A stretch of DNA of 64,000 nt from Paraburkholderia edwinii (GTDB lineage: Bacteria > Pseudomonadota > Gammaproteobacteria > Burkholderiales > Burkholderiaceae). The position numbers were made by a program, and so were the translations under genes. The stretch spans positions 744,001-808,000 of the forward strand of contig NZ_CP080096.1 of assembly GCF_019428685.1 (NCBI RefSeq). The letters are read 5' to 3'. Positions within the stretch are counted from its first letter, which is position 1. Each line of letters opens with the position of its first letter. Under the pieces are notes generated by a model, which saw only the letters and a program-made list of their open reading frames with translations, was not told the origin of the DNA and did not search any database. Positions 17,280 to 25,069 of this stretch are shown here, piece by piece.

Positions 17280-17666
17280 GACCGCGCATTCAAATGTGAA
17301 TGCCACCCGCCAGACGGTCCGTCCCATCGTGTGTTGCAAGCCATCCAGTCCCTGCGGCAACGCTATGCCGACCCGGTTCACATCGACGAGCTTGCGTCGG
17401 TCGCGCAGCTTAGCCGTTCCGCGTTTCACCGCCAGTTCAAGGCATTGACTTCGCTGACGCCGGTTCAGTATCAGAAGCAGCTTCGTCTTCTTGAAGCCCG
17501 GCGGTTGATGTTGTCTCAGTCGCTAGGGGCCGAAGCGGCCGCATTTGCGGTCGGCTATGAGAGCGCGTCGCAATTCAGCCGCGAATATGCGCGCATGTTT
17601 GGTGCTCCGCCCAAGCGTGATACAAGCATCGCCAACAAAAAAAGGCCACGCGCAAGCGTGGCCTAA
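17280..17666 (+). pseudogene. C-terminal fragment of an AraC_N-type regulator
   Basis: The frame that ends at 17666 encodes a good AraC DNA-binding domain: two HTH units in HIDELASVAQLSRSAFHRQF and EAAAFAVGYESASQFSREY, with LTPVQYQKQLRLLEARRL between. This C terminus matches the AraC_N group, whose proteins are about 300 residues with an N-terminal sensor domain. Here the sensor is missing: upstream the frame runs into the small exported protein gene and yields unrelated sequence. A start at 17259, overlapping that gene, is possible, so a short DNA-binding protein could still be made. I treat it as a truncated gene. Confidence 0.7.
17636..17664 (-). terminator. Terminator downstream of phoX
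   Basis: AGGCCACGC (17643-17651), a GCAA loop and GCGTGGCCT (17656-17664) form a perfect nine-base stem followed on the minus strand by a run of T (17636-17642). It lies 28 bases past the phoX stop codon and also overlaps the end of the AraC fragment on the other strand. Confidence 0.85.
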
Positions 17667-17691
17667 GACTTCCTGCTACACCACCACCCTA

Positions 17692-19665
17692 TTAAAGCTT
17701 CACCGCGGTCGCCTCCGCCGTCAAATAACCGACCGACGCGGCATACCCATCCTTAAAGTTCGCGCGCACAAGCGGATCGAGCGTCGCCTGCACTTTGCTG
17801 TGAATCCCACCCCAGTCGCCGGCGTGCTGAAAATTGCTCATGATGTAGGTCCAGCCGTTGATCTCGTCGACGGCATGCAGTCCCGTCGATTCTGCACCGG
17901 CGGGTGTCGACAGCACACGTGACAGCACTTTTGTGTCGACGTTGTACGCCCACAGGAAGTTGTTCACGTGCTGACTGCTGTCCTCGCCGATGAACAGCGT
18001 GCGCAACTTTTCCGAGAACTTCAGATTGTCCGGGCTCGCAATCTTGTCGGCGTTCGCCGTGTTGCCAAGCGCATCTGCCGTCGCGAGGTCCTCGCCGACC
18101 AGTGCCGCCGGTGCGCTCATGTCGACCGGCACCCATTCGCTATCGATCGCCGAGCCGTCGGTTGCCTGCTGGCCGCCGCGCAAGTTCAGCGCATAGACGG
18201 CGCCCGCGCTGATCGCTTTGTCGAGCGCAATGTCGGTGGAATGGACATTGCCGCGTACCATCGACGTCACGATTTGCGACATCGCCGAATACAGCACCTT
18301 GTCCTGTGCATTGACGGTCGTTCCTTCGAGCTTCGTGAAGCACATGCTGGCGCCGGCGAGGGCGGCGTAGCGGTGTGTCTCGAGGAAGGTCGCGGCCTTC
18401 TCCATACCCGGCTTGATTTGCACCCAGTTGAACGAGTTGTTGAAGTGGATTTTCTGGTAGTTCGGGTACTGCGTCGTATCCGTATTGCTGACCGGAATCA
18501 CGTCCATGATGTCGGCCGCCTTCAGCTGGTCTGCGAGCGCTTCAATCTCGGCGCTCGTCGCATGGCCGAGTTTGATCCACGACAGTGTCGCCGAGCCCGC
18601 GCCCGCCGATGACGTCTGATTCCACTTCGCAACGTACAGCGTACCGGCCGACAGATCCTTCGCGGTGTCCGCGATGAACATGAACAGGCCGCCGTTGGTT
18701 GCATCGTCACCCATCAGCACGGTGCGCTGGTCCGGCATCACCTGGATCAACTCGTGCGAGATGCGGCCGAGGCAGTAGTGCTTTTTGACGCTGCCCGTGC
18801 CGTCCGGATGCACGGTGATCTCCGGCAAATGCCCGTAGTGATACGGGTTTGCCTTCGATGGGTCGCCGTACAGATTCTGGCTGTATGCACGCAACTGCGC
18901 ATCGGTGGCCGCTTTGGTCGCGTCCGGCTCGTATTCCTCGCTCGACAGATGCGTGTTCCACGGTGACAGGCTCGCGCCGCAGGTGATCCAGAGGCCGTGC
19001 GCCGGCGAGGTGTCGACGTTGGCATAGCTAACGAGCGACAGCTTGCCGGTGGCCGGATCCTGATCGAGTGTGAGCACCGCGATCGGCGACGGCAGCTGGC
19101 CGTACATATCCGCACCGCTCAGATCCATATCCGCGTATTCGAACTGCACGACCGCGAACACCGCTTTGCCCTTGACGCCGCGCACGGTCGGATTGTCGAG
19201 CTTGAGCAGCGATGTGCCATCGGGACAATTCGAGAAGAACTGACGTTCGCTGCCGGGCTTCGAGCCATCGATGATCGGCTGGTTGTTGATGTCGTAGTAG
19301 CCGCCCGCGACGATCGTGCCGCCGAGCGTATTCGCGACCGCGTCGCCGGTCGTGAAAAACGATTGATAGGCGAGCTTGTAGTTGATGCTGCTGCCGTCGG
19401 CATAACGCGCCGTCAGCGTCGAGCCGACGGTCGTCTGCGCCATCGCGGCGGGATTGTCCAGCGTCGGCGCCGGCATGCCGTTAAACGAGGCCGATGTGAA
19501 AGCGGCCTGCGTGACCGGTGCGGCCGCGGTTGCTGCCGGCGTATCGTCGCCTCCGCACGCGGCCAGCATTGACGAGGCGGCGAGCGCGCCGCCGAGCGGC
19601 AACATGGGCGCGCCGGCGATCAGTTTGAGTGCCTTTCGGCGCGACGAGTCGAAGTGCTGGTCCAT
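17692..19665 (-). CDS. phoX: PhoX-family alkaline phosphatase, Tat-exported
   Basis: A 657-residue PhoX (DUF839) protein. The N terminus carries the Tat signal S-S-R-R-K-A-L-K followed by a hydrophobic stretch and a possible lipobox (MLAACGG), so it is folded and exported via Tat, perhaps lipid anchored. The body has the landmarks NTHLSSEEYEPD, HYCLGRISHEL and DATNGGLFMFIAD, which belong to the Ca/Fe active site region of PhoX. It releases phosphate from organic esters outside the cytoplasm. The start is the ATG at 19665; the longer frame to 19755 would reach into the Pho box. Three Pho-box units lie upstream, so PhoB control in phosphate starvation is likely. Confidence 0.92.
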   Translation of the reverse strand: MDQHFDSSRRKALKLIAGAPMLPLGGALAASSMLAACGGDDTPAATAAAPVTQAAFTSASFNGMPAPTLDNPAAMAQTTVGSTLTARYADGSSINYKLAYQSFFTTGDAVANTLGGTIVAGGYYDINNQPIIDGSKPGSERQFFSNCPDGTSLLKLDNPTVRGVKGKAVFAVVQFEYADMDLSGADMYGQLPSPIAVLTLDQDPATGKLSLVSYANVDTSPAHGLWITCGASLSPWNTHLSSEEYEPDATKAATDAQLRAYSQNLYGDPSKANPYHYGHLPEITVHPDGTGSVKKHYCLGRISHELIQVMPDQRTVLMGDDATNGGLFMFIADTAKDLSAGTLYVAKWNQTSSAGAGSATLSWIKLGHATSAEIEALADQLKAADIMDVIPVSNTDTTQYPNYQKIHFNNSFNWVQIKPGMEKAATFLETHRYAALAGASMCFTKLEGTTVNAQDKVLYSAMSQIVTSMVRGNVHSTDIALDKAISAGAVYALNLRGGQQATDGSAIDSEWVPVDMSAPAALVGEDLATADALGNTANADKIASPDNLKFSEKLRTLFIGEDSSQHVNNFLWAYNVDTKVLSRVLSTPAGAESTGLHAVDEINGWTYIMSNFQHAGDWGGIHSKVQATLDPLVRANFKDGYAASVGYLTAEATAVKL

Positions 19666-19759
19666 ATTCTGTTGGGGTCCCGGTTGAAGTAGTAGCGAGT
19701 ACGCCGAAAGGACCGCACCAGTCCATAGCCGCGCTCGGGTAGGAAACGCGAGCAATGCT

Positions 19760-19788
19760 ATGAAATGAATATGAAACTATCTTGACAG
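19760..19788 (-). promoter_or_regulatory. Three-unit Pho box upstream of phoX
   Basis: Read on the minus strand: CTGTCAA, four bases, GTTTCAT, four bases, ATTTCAT. Each unit resembles CTGTCAT (6, 5 and 5 of 7 matches) and they repeat every 11 bases, the exact PhoB spacing. It lies 95-123 bases before the phoX start codon. Confidence 0.7.
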
Positions 19789-19919
19789 CTGTAAGTAATG
19801 TTTTGCCGGGTAGGGAGGAATCGTGCTCCTGTACGTCCCAAGAGCCCGGAGACGCGCACGCGTTCGTGTCGTGGCTCCGCGCGGACGTCGTTGTGCGTTG
19901 ATGCGGCCGGCATATTACG

Positions 19920-20378
19920 TCATACGCTAGCCGCATCCCGAGGGGAGACGCCAAAGTGCTGCTTGAACGTACGGCTAAAATGCGAGGGCGATTCAAAACC
20001 GCATAGGTATGCCACTTCCTGTATTTGCAGCCGGTACCGACCGGATTGCTTCAGGAAGCCATGTGCCTTGGCAAGGCGTTTCTGGAGAACGTAACGCGTA
20101 ACGGTCGTTCCTTCCATTCGAAACAGTTTGGCCAGGTAATTTGCCGAAATGTGAAGCTCAGTCGCAATCTGGTCGGTGCTCAAACCGGAATCGCCCAGAC
20201 GTCTCGCAATCGTGGTTTTCGCGCGAAGAAGAATCAGGTCGGAGCGCCTGGACGCGGCAGAACCGGTCGTGTTTTGTAGCAACACTTCCATCATGTCCAG
20301 CATCTGCTCACCGAGCTTCTCCCGAAATTGCGGGCTCGGCGGCTCTCTGTTCAAATCAGCACGCGCAAGAGCGACCAC
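19920..20378 (-). pseudogene. Truncated AraC-family regulator, DNA-binding half only
   Basis: The 152-residue frame contains a full AraC HTH pair (LSTDQIATELHISANYLAKLFRM and LQIQEVAYLCGFESPSHFSRTFKQHFGVSPRD) plus the preceding linker helix. The family it resembles (AraC-binding-like sensor plus HTH, about 310 residues) should have some 160 more residues at the N terminus. The sequence upstream has an in-frame stop just before the GTG at 20378 and no recognisable sensor remnant in other frames. A complete relative sits at 21257-22201. Either a relic or a stand-alone DNA-binding protein; I favour relic. Confidence 0.65.
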
Positions 20379-20584
20379 TACAGATCACGCTCGCAGAGCT
20401 AGCATGCTTGTGAGAATGTAAGCGTTTGCGAAGGCTACTTACGTGAGGGAGGACCTGCATGGCTGTGGAAAGGCTGGTCCTGGCCATGCTTGAGGACATT
20501 CGGACGATTCGTCATGAAGTTCGGTAGGAAGGGTATGGTTGTAGAGTCACTCACCGGCCTAAGCTACCGCCACAAGTCCTTATT

Positions 20585-20991
20585 TCAGTCCCGACTTGCG
20601 ATCAGGATGACATCGGCAAGGGGCGTCTCGACGCGACAGCATGCTCTCGTGAGTGCCGTCCAGTTCGACAAGCCTGTAAGGTCTGAGTCTTTCTGAAAGC
20701 TGCGGATGCGATGGCAGGCTCTGCGGCATCGCAGTGTCCTGGCGGTTGTTGATGTAGGACTTTCCGGCGGCAAGCGTTGCGATTGGCGCCGACAACACAA
20801 TCGGTTGAGAAAGTGTTCCAGGCGATTGCGGATTGACCGTGGCATGGAGTCTTTCGGCTTCGGCGAAATGGACGTTGCCAACACGTCGGGCAATGAACCG
20901 TGTGCCCTTGCGAACACAATCGATCAGCCACATCTTTGAAGTGCGTTTCGTCTTGCCACGCGCCGTGAACGAGTACGAATGTTTTAGCCAT
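20585..20991 (-). pseudogene. Decayed alpha/beta hydrolase gene
   Basis: The N-terminal part reads MAKTFVLVHGAWQDETHF then DVADRLCSQGHTVHCPT, the classic start of a small alpha/beta hydrolase with the oxyanion HG. After residue 37 the frame becomes nonsense. In the next frame comes the C-terminal end of such an enzyme (AAGKSYINNRQDTAMPQSL, LYRLVE-like RPYRLVELDGTHESML), and the last residues (TPLADVILIASRD) need yet another frame. The catalytic serine region is deleted. So the gene has an internal deletion and at least two frameshifts. It is a clear relic among the AraC genes. Confidence 0.8.
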
Positions 20992-21256
20992 TTTTACCTC
21001 GAATATCGTTACTTCGCTTATTCGGAGCGACGTAACGGTGTTGATAAGGAATCCAAGACGTTCTTGCTGACTATCCTGGTCGCGGCGGACGCATGAATCT
21101 ATCGCGCTATGCGGCGCTGCAGATTGAACGCAAGCGTCTTGGTTCTTGCATAAATTCCGCAGCCACGGTCATGCGAATGGCGGTGCTGCGTAGCCGGCAC
21201 GAACGTAGAACCTAACGTTAGAATGCGGCACGGCGGTCACGAAGAGTAGAGAAGGA
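20992..21256. other. Intergenic stretch upstream of the complete AraC gene
   Basis: About 265 bases, no gene or distinct repeat seen. It should hold the AraC promoter. The relic hydrolase starts on the opposite strand at 20991. Confidence 0.3.
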
Positions 21257-22201
21257 ATGAGCGAGCCCAGCAGCGTTGTCATCGCACAGCCGTCCTCTTA
21301 TAGCGAGGAAGAAATCCGTGAGGCAGTACGTGCGGATGTCGTAAGCATGAATTTGCACTCACGTACGGATGCACCGCTTTCTCTGGCCATGAAGCACCGA
21401 TTTGCCGCAGGCGTAAGGGCGCTGTCGGTGCGTGGCGCACAGCCGCTCGTTGGAGTCCGGGATCGTCAGCGGCTGGCTGGCGATGCGGATGAATTTGTCG
21501 GTGTGCTTTTTCAGCGCGAAGGCCGGACCGTGTACGAACGTGAAGGAAAGCTCACCGTCATGTGTGCCGGCGACATTGCCTTGTGGCACAGCCAGCGTAA
21601 GGCAAAGTTCACGATGCCGGAGCCTTATCGAAAACTCTGTGTGATGGTGCCGATCGACAAGTTTCAAGAGTTCTTGCCGAATGCGGCTGCATACGATGGC
21701 TTGCGCATTGCGGCGAACTCGGTCGCCGGTGCGATGCTTGGAAACTGGCTCTCGGCCTTCGCAGATCGGGTCGTCGACGAAGAATGCGAATCGCTTGCGA
21801 GCAGCATCGACTCGACGCTGGCAGTTCTTGCCGCAACGGTAACGTCGCATGCAAGAGAGCTTGATATCCCCACAGAAGATCGCCAGTTGCTTGGCATCAT
21901 GCGATATATGGAAAGCCGGCTTGCCGATTCCACCGTGACTGGGGCTACGGTCGCGCAGCATTTTGGAATTTCACTGCGTCATCTGGAGAGGATTTTTGCA
22001 AGACAGCACGCCACTGTCGCCGGATGGCGTAGGCGACGCCGCCTGGAGCAGTGTCGGGCCGAACTTTCCAATCCTTCGTGTCGAAAAACGATTACCGAAA
22101 TCGCGATGGATTGGGGGTTCAGTGATGCGGCTCACTTTAGCCGTTTGTTCAAAGCGACATACGGCATGTCGCCTCGCGATTTTTGTCGGTCCATTCGCTA
22201 G
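21257..22201 (+). CDS. AraC-family transcriptional regulator
   Basis: A 314-residue regulator of normal length: N-terminal AraC-binding-like sensor (residues about 45-200, with VYEREGKLTVMCAGDIALWHSQRKAKF) and C-terminal double HTH (residues about 215-312, ending AAHFSRLFKATYGMSPRDF). GAAGGAATG provides the ribosome-binding site and ATG start. This family often controls aromatic or alkyl compound catabolism and responds to an organic effector. No catabolic enzyme of that sort is immediately adjacent; a VOC-family dioxygenase-like gene starts 238 bases downstream, in the same direction, and is the best guess for a target. Confidence 0.92.
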   Translation: MSEPSSVVIAQPSSYSEEEIREAVRADVVSMNLHSRTDAPLSLAMKHRFAAGVRALSVRGAQPLVGVRDRQRLAGDADEFVGVLFQREGRTVYEREGKLTVMCAGDIALWHSQRKAKFTMPEPYRKLCVMVPIDKFQEFLPNAAAYDGLRIAANSVAGAMLGNWLSAFADRVVDEECESLASSIDSTLAVLAATVTSHARELDIPTEDRQLLGIMRYMESRLADSTVTGATVAQHFGISLRHLERIFARQHATVAGWRRRRRLEQCRAELSNPSCRKTITEIAMDWGFSDAAHFSRLFKATYGMSPRDFCRSIR

Positions 22202-22438
22202 CGACGCGGCGCGGAATACGGGAGTCCTGGCACTTGGCGCGATGAAGTGAATCAGGTAAGCATGTGTGCCGCAATAATATTTTTATCGGAATAGAGCCCT
22301 CCCGTTGGCCGTTCTGAAGACTGTGCGAAGCATGCGGTTCGAAGGTGCTTGCCGCTTAAAGCGGGGATGGCTTTAGCTCGTGTCTCCAAAGTCAAGGCTA
22401 CCTCAACTTGAATGTGATTCTAAAGAGAGTCGGAGCTC

Positions 22439-22987
22439 ATGAACTCAGTGTTGTCCAAGTTACCGATGCGCCTGCACCACAATGCCTTCACGACAGCAGA
22501 TCATGAAAAGAATCGGCAATTCTATGAAGACATACTAGGTTTTCCGCTTATTGCAATGTATATCGAGCAAACCACGTTTGACGGAGAAGCCGTTGAAGTG
22601 GGACATGCGCTATACGGACTCGGGGACGGCAGCGCGCTTGCTTTTTTTCAAATCCATGGCGCTGTCCCTGACGAAAGTTGGATGGCGACGCCGCAGCCGA
22701 TCTACGTGCACATCGCATTACTAGTCGATGAGGCCACCCAGGCGGAGCTTGCGGATAGACTGAAGCTTGCCGGTAAGGACTGTGTCGTCCGTGATCACGG
22801 ATACTGTCACTCCCTTTATGTACGCGATCCGAACGGTCTATTGCTGGAGTTTACGGTTGATCACCCGGACGCCGCTACGATGACTGAAGAAATGACCCAA
22901 TCTGCACATGCGGATATGCAACGCTGGGTTCAGGGAAATCGCGCGCCGAATAATCGTTGGCGCCCACAACCAACAGCCGCGCGATGA
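22439..22987 (+). CDS. VOC-family (glyoxalase/dioxygenase fold) protein
   Basis: A 182-residue protein of the vicinal oxygen chelate superfamily: LRLHHNAFTTADHEKNRQFYEDILGF opens the domain, YVHIALLVDE and the C-terminal HSLYVRDPNGLLLEFTVDHPD complete it. Metal ligands by family position are H13 or H14, the His of YVHIA and the Glu of LLLEF. GGAG lies just before the ATG. Members include glyoxalase I, fosfomycin-resistance and ring-cleavage enzymes; length and C-terminal tail do not settle which. It follows the AraC gene and may be its target. Confidence 0.85.
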   Translation: MNSVLSKLPMRLHHNAFTTADHEKNRQFYEDILGFPLIAMYIEQTTFDGEAVEVGHALYGLGDGSALAFFQIHGAVPDESWMATPQPIYVHIALLVDEATQAELADRLKLAGKDCVVRDHGYCHSLYVRDPNGLLLEFTVDHPDAATMTEEMTQSAHADMQRWVQGNRAPNNRWRPQPTAAR

Positions 22988-23065
22988 CCATAGCTGAAGT
23001 CCGGAAACTCTCAGTTGACGGTGCATATGGGAAGCTGGACATCTCAACGTCCCGTCGGATGGGGG

Positions 23066-23707
23066 TTACGTCCTGGCGAGATAACCGAAGACCGCCGCGC
23101 GCAGGCGTTCTTCGAGACTTTGCAAGTCGGTTTCACCGCGCTCGCCTGCGGAATCGACCATCCCGCGAATAATGGCGATGACGTCTGCCGCGGCGACATC
23201 GAGACGTTCATGTTTCGGTGCAGCCCGTCGCAGCACTTCGTGAAACAAGCCCTCAAGCTCGTCTTTCTCTACTTCGCCGCGTAACGTCGGCCGCGCTTCC
23301 TCAAGATCGAGCAGACGCGCAAGCATCGGACGCTGCAATTGCCGACGCACCGCGGCGGCAAGCAAATATTCCAGCGCTGCCCTGCCACTGCGCCTCGTCA
23401 GCGCGATAGCTGCGTCGTCATAGAACCGCTTGTTCTCGCGATTGATGAGCGCGACTGTTAGCGCGTCCTTGCCCGGAAAATACTGATACAGCGATCCGAT
23501 GCTCACGCCCGCACGACGTGCGACGGCGTTCGTGTTGAAGCCCGCAAAACCTTCCTTTTCGAGAATTTGCGCCGCTGCTTCGATGATCGATGCAACGGTT
23601 TCCTCGGCGCGCCCCTGAAGCGGCACTCTGCGCGGGCGAGTGGGCTTGTGCTTCGGATGGCCTCTCAAGCTTGCCTCGCCGAGGATTCGCTGGTCATCGG
23701 CGCCCAT
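23066..23707 (-). CDS. TetR-family transcriptional regulator
   Basis: Start taken at the ATG at 23707, giving 213 residues; the longer frame to 23779 would overlap the upstream VOC gene. The N-terminal HTH (residues about 30-76: SIIEAAAQILEKEGFAGFNTNAVARRAGVSIGSLYQYFPGK in sense) is typical TetR, followed by a helical ligand-binding domain with a C-terminal region resembling TetR_C type proteins. It lies 34 bases after the VOC gene on the same strand, so they are one operon and the VOC enzyme may detoxify the ligand. Ligand unknown. Confidence 0.93.
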   Translation of the reverse strand: MGADDQRILGEASLRGHPKHKPTRPRRVPLQGRAEETVASIIEAAAQILEKEGFAGFNTNAVARRAGVSIGSLYQYFPGKDALTVALINRENKRFYDDAAIALTRRSGRAALEYLLAAAVRRQLQRPMLARLLDLEEARPTLRGEVEKDELEGLFHEVLRRAAPKHERLDVAAADVIAIIRGMVDSAGERGETDLQSLEERLRAAVFGYLART

Positions 23708-23741
23708 CCACGATCCAGCCAGTTGAACGGACGAATGGCAC

Positions 23742-24149
23742 TTAGTCCTCGAACGTCGTGCGATATTCGGGCGCTGCATCGGCGCGCGTGTTCAGCTCGA
23801 ACATCACGCCACCGGGTGCGCGGCAGAAGAAGCGTGAGCCGCGTCCGTTGTTGAAAATGCCTGTTTCCATGTCGACACCTTCCGCGACGAATTGCTCATA
23901 AAGGGCGTTGAGGTCTTCCGGCGTCGGCAATTCGAAGCCTGCGTGAAACGCGCGCGGATAGGCGGGCACATGATCGGTCACGCAGTCGATCACCACATCG
24001 AAGCCGGGTCGCTTCAGAATGGCCGAGCCTTCCCATGTGCTGGACACCGTGAACCCGAGATGGCGTTCAAAGAATTCGACGGTCGCTGGAACGTCGGCGG
24101 AAGGAAAGCTCAGGTGGTTGAGCCTCATACTTTTGATTGCTTCAGTCAT
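23742..24149 (-). CDS. VOC-family (glyoxalase-like) protein
   Basis: About 135 residues from the ATG at 24149, chosen because GGAG precedes it at a normal distance; earlier starts read through non-VOC sequence. One VOC domain: MRLNHLSFPSADVPATVEFFERHLGF at the start, HAGFELPTPEDLNALYEQF and FFCRAPGGVMFELNTRAD at the end, with metal ligands expected at the first H, the H of FHAGF and E of FELN. It precedes and probably shares a transcript with the TetR regulator. Substrate unknown. Confidence 0.86.
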   Translation of the reverse strand: MTEAIKSMRLNHLSFPSADVPATVEFFERHLGFTVSSTWEGSAILKRPGFDVVIDCVTDHVPAYPRAFHAGFELPTPEDLNALYEQFVAEGVDMETGIFNNGRGSRFFCRAPGGVMFELNTRADAAPEYRTTFED

Positions 24150-24471
24150 CGACAATATCTCCGTCATGTCGGCCGAAGAGGGATGCACGGCCGGATGACG
24201 GAAATATATAAGCAAAAGCTCACATCCCAAACTCGCATTAGCGAAGTGCGAGACCAGCCGCGCAGCGTGGGCCTTAGCGCCTTGCCAGGTTGTGCTCCAA
24301 ACCATACCTGCTCACATTCACGTCCTCCTGCGATTGCCGAAAAGTATAGGCGGCCTACTGATCACAGGATTGCCGGCGATTCCCACTGAGATGCCGAATG
24401 ACGCTTCATGGCCGAAGCCCACCGACAAACGCAGCTAAACGACCCACCCCAGTCGTTTATCTTCCCACGTC

Positions 24472-24936
24472 TTAGATCGGCAATTCCGTCGATTGCTTGA
24501 CCTTCTGCAACGGTATATCGGTTTTCACCGTCTGCACACCAATAGCACGGACGAGATGTGTGCTCTGGAATTTCCGGTAGGCGTCGATGTCTTCGGCAAC
24601 GACACGGAGCAACGCGTCGCATTCGCCGGCCATGATGTAACACTCAAGGACCTGCGGCAGTTGTCGCACCGCCTCTGCAAAACGCTCCACCGTTTCCGCA
24701 TCTTGCGATACCAGCGATATGCGCGCGAACACCGTCAGCCCCAGACCAATTGCGCCGGCGTTGACCAATGCCACGTAGCCTTCAATAACCCGCGATTCCT
24801 CCATGCGCCGTACCCGTCTCAGACAGGGCGAGGGCGATAGGCCGACTGTCTCGGCGAGTTGAAGGTTCTGTAGCTTGCCATCGCGCTGGAGCGCGCGAAG
24901 GATACGAATATCAAGCGTGTCGAGTTTGATAGGCAT
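24472..24936 (-). CDS. Lrp/AsnC-family regulator
   Basis: A 154-residue Lrp/AsnC protein of normal length: HTH in residues about 5-62 (LDIRILRALQRDGKLQNLQLAETVGLSPSPCLRRVRRME) and the C-terminal RAM ligand domain with the typical ECYIMAGECDALLRVVAEDI stretch. Such regulators sense amino acids and often control a divergent amino acid gene. Here the divergent gene is the ThDP enzyme at 25070 (133 bases between starts), which may therefore act on an amino-acid-derived 2-keto acid. Inference from context. Confidence 0.93.
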   Translation of the reverse strand: MPIKLDTLDIRILRALQRDGKLQNLQLAETVGLSPSPCLRRVRRMEESRVIEGYVALVNAGAIGLGLTVFARISLVSQDAETVERFAEAVRQLPQVLECYIMAGECDALLRVVAEDIDAYRKFQSTHLVRAIGVQTVKTDIPLQKVKQSTELPI

Positions 24937-25069
24937 GGGATTGCGCGAAAAAGGCTAAATGAGATATCCAGCGCTCAATGTAATAGGAGCTGAAGCAATT
25001 ACGCAATCGCGTGCGCACCGGGTGGGGCTAGACTTTTTCTTCATCTGAACCCCTCCAACGGCTGCCCAC

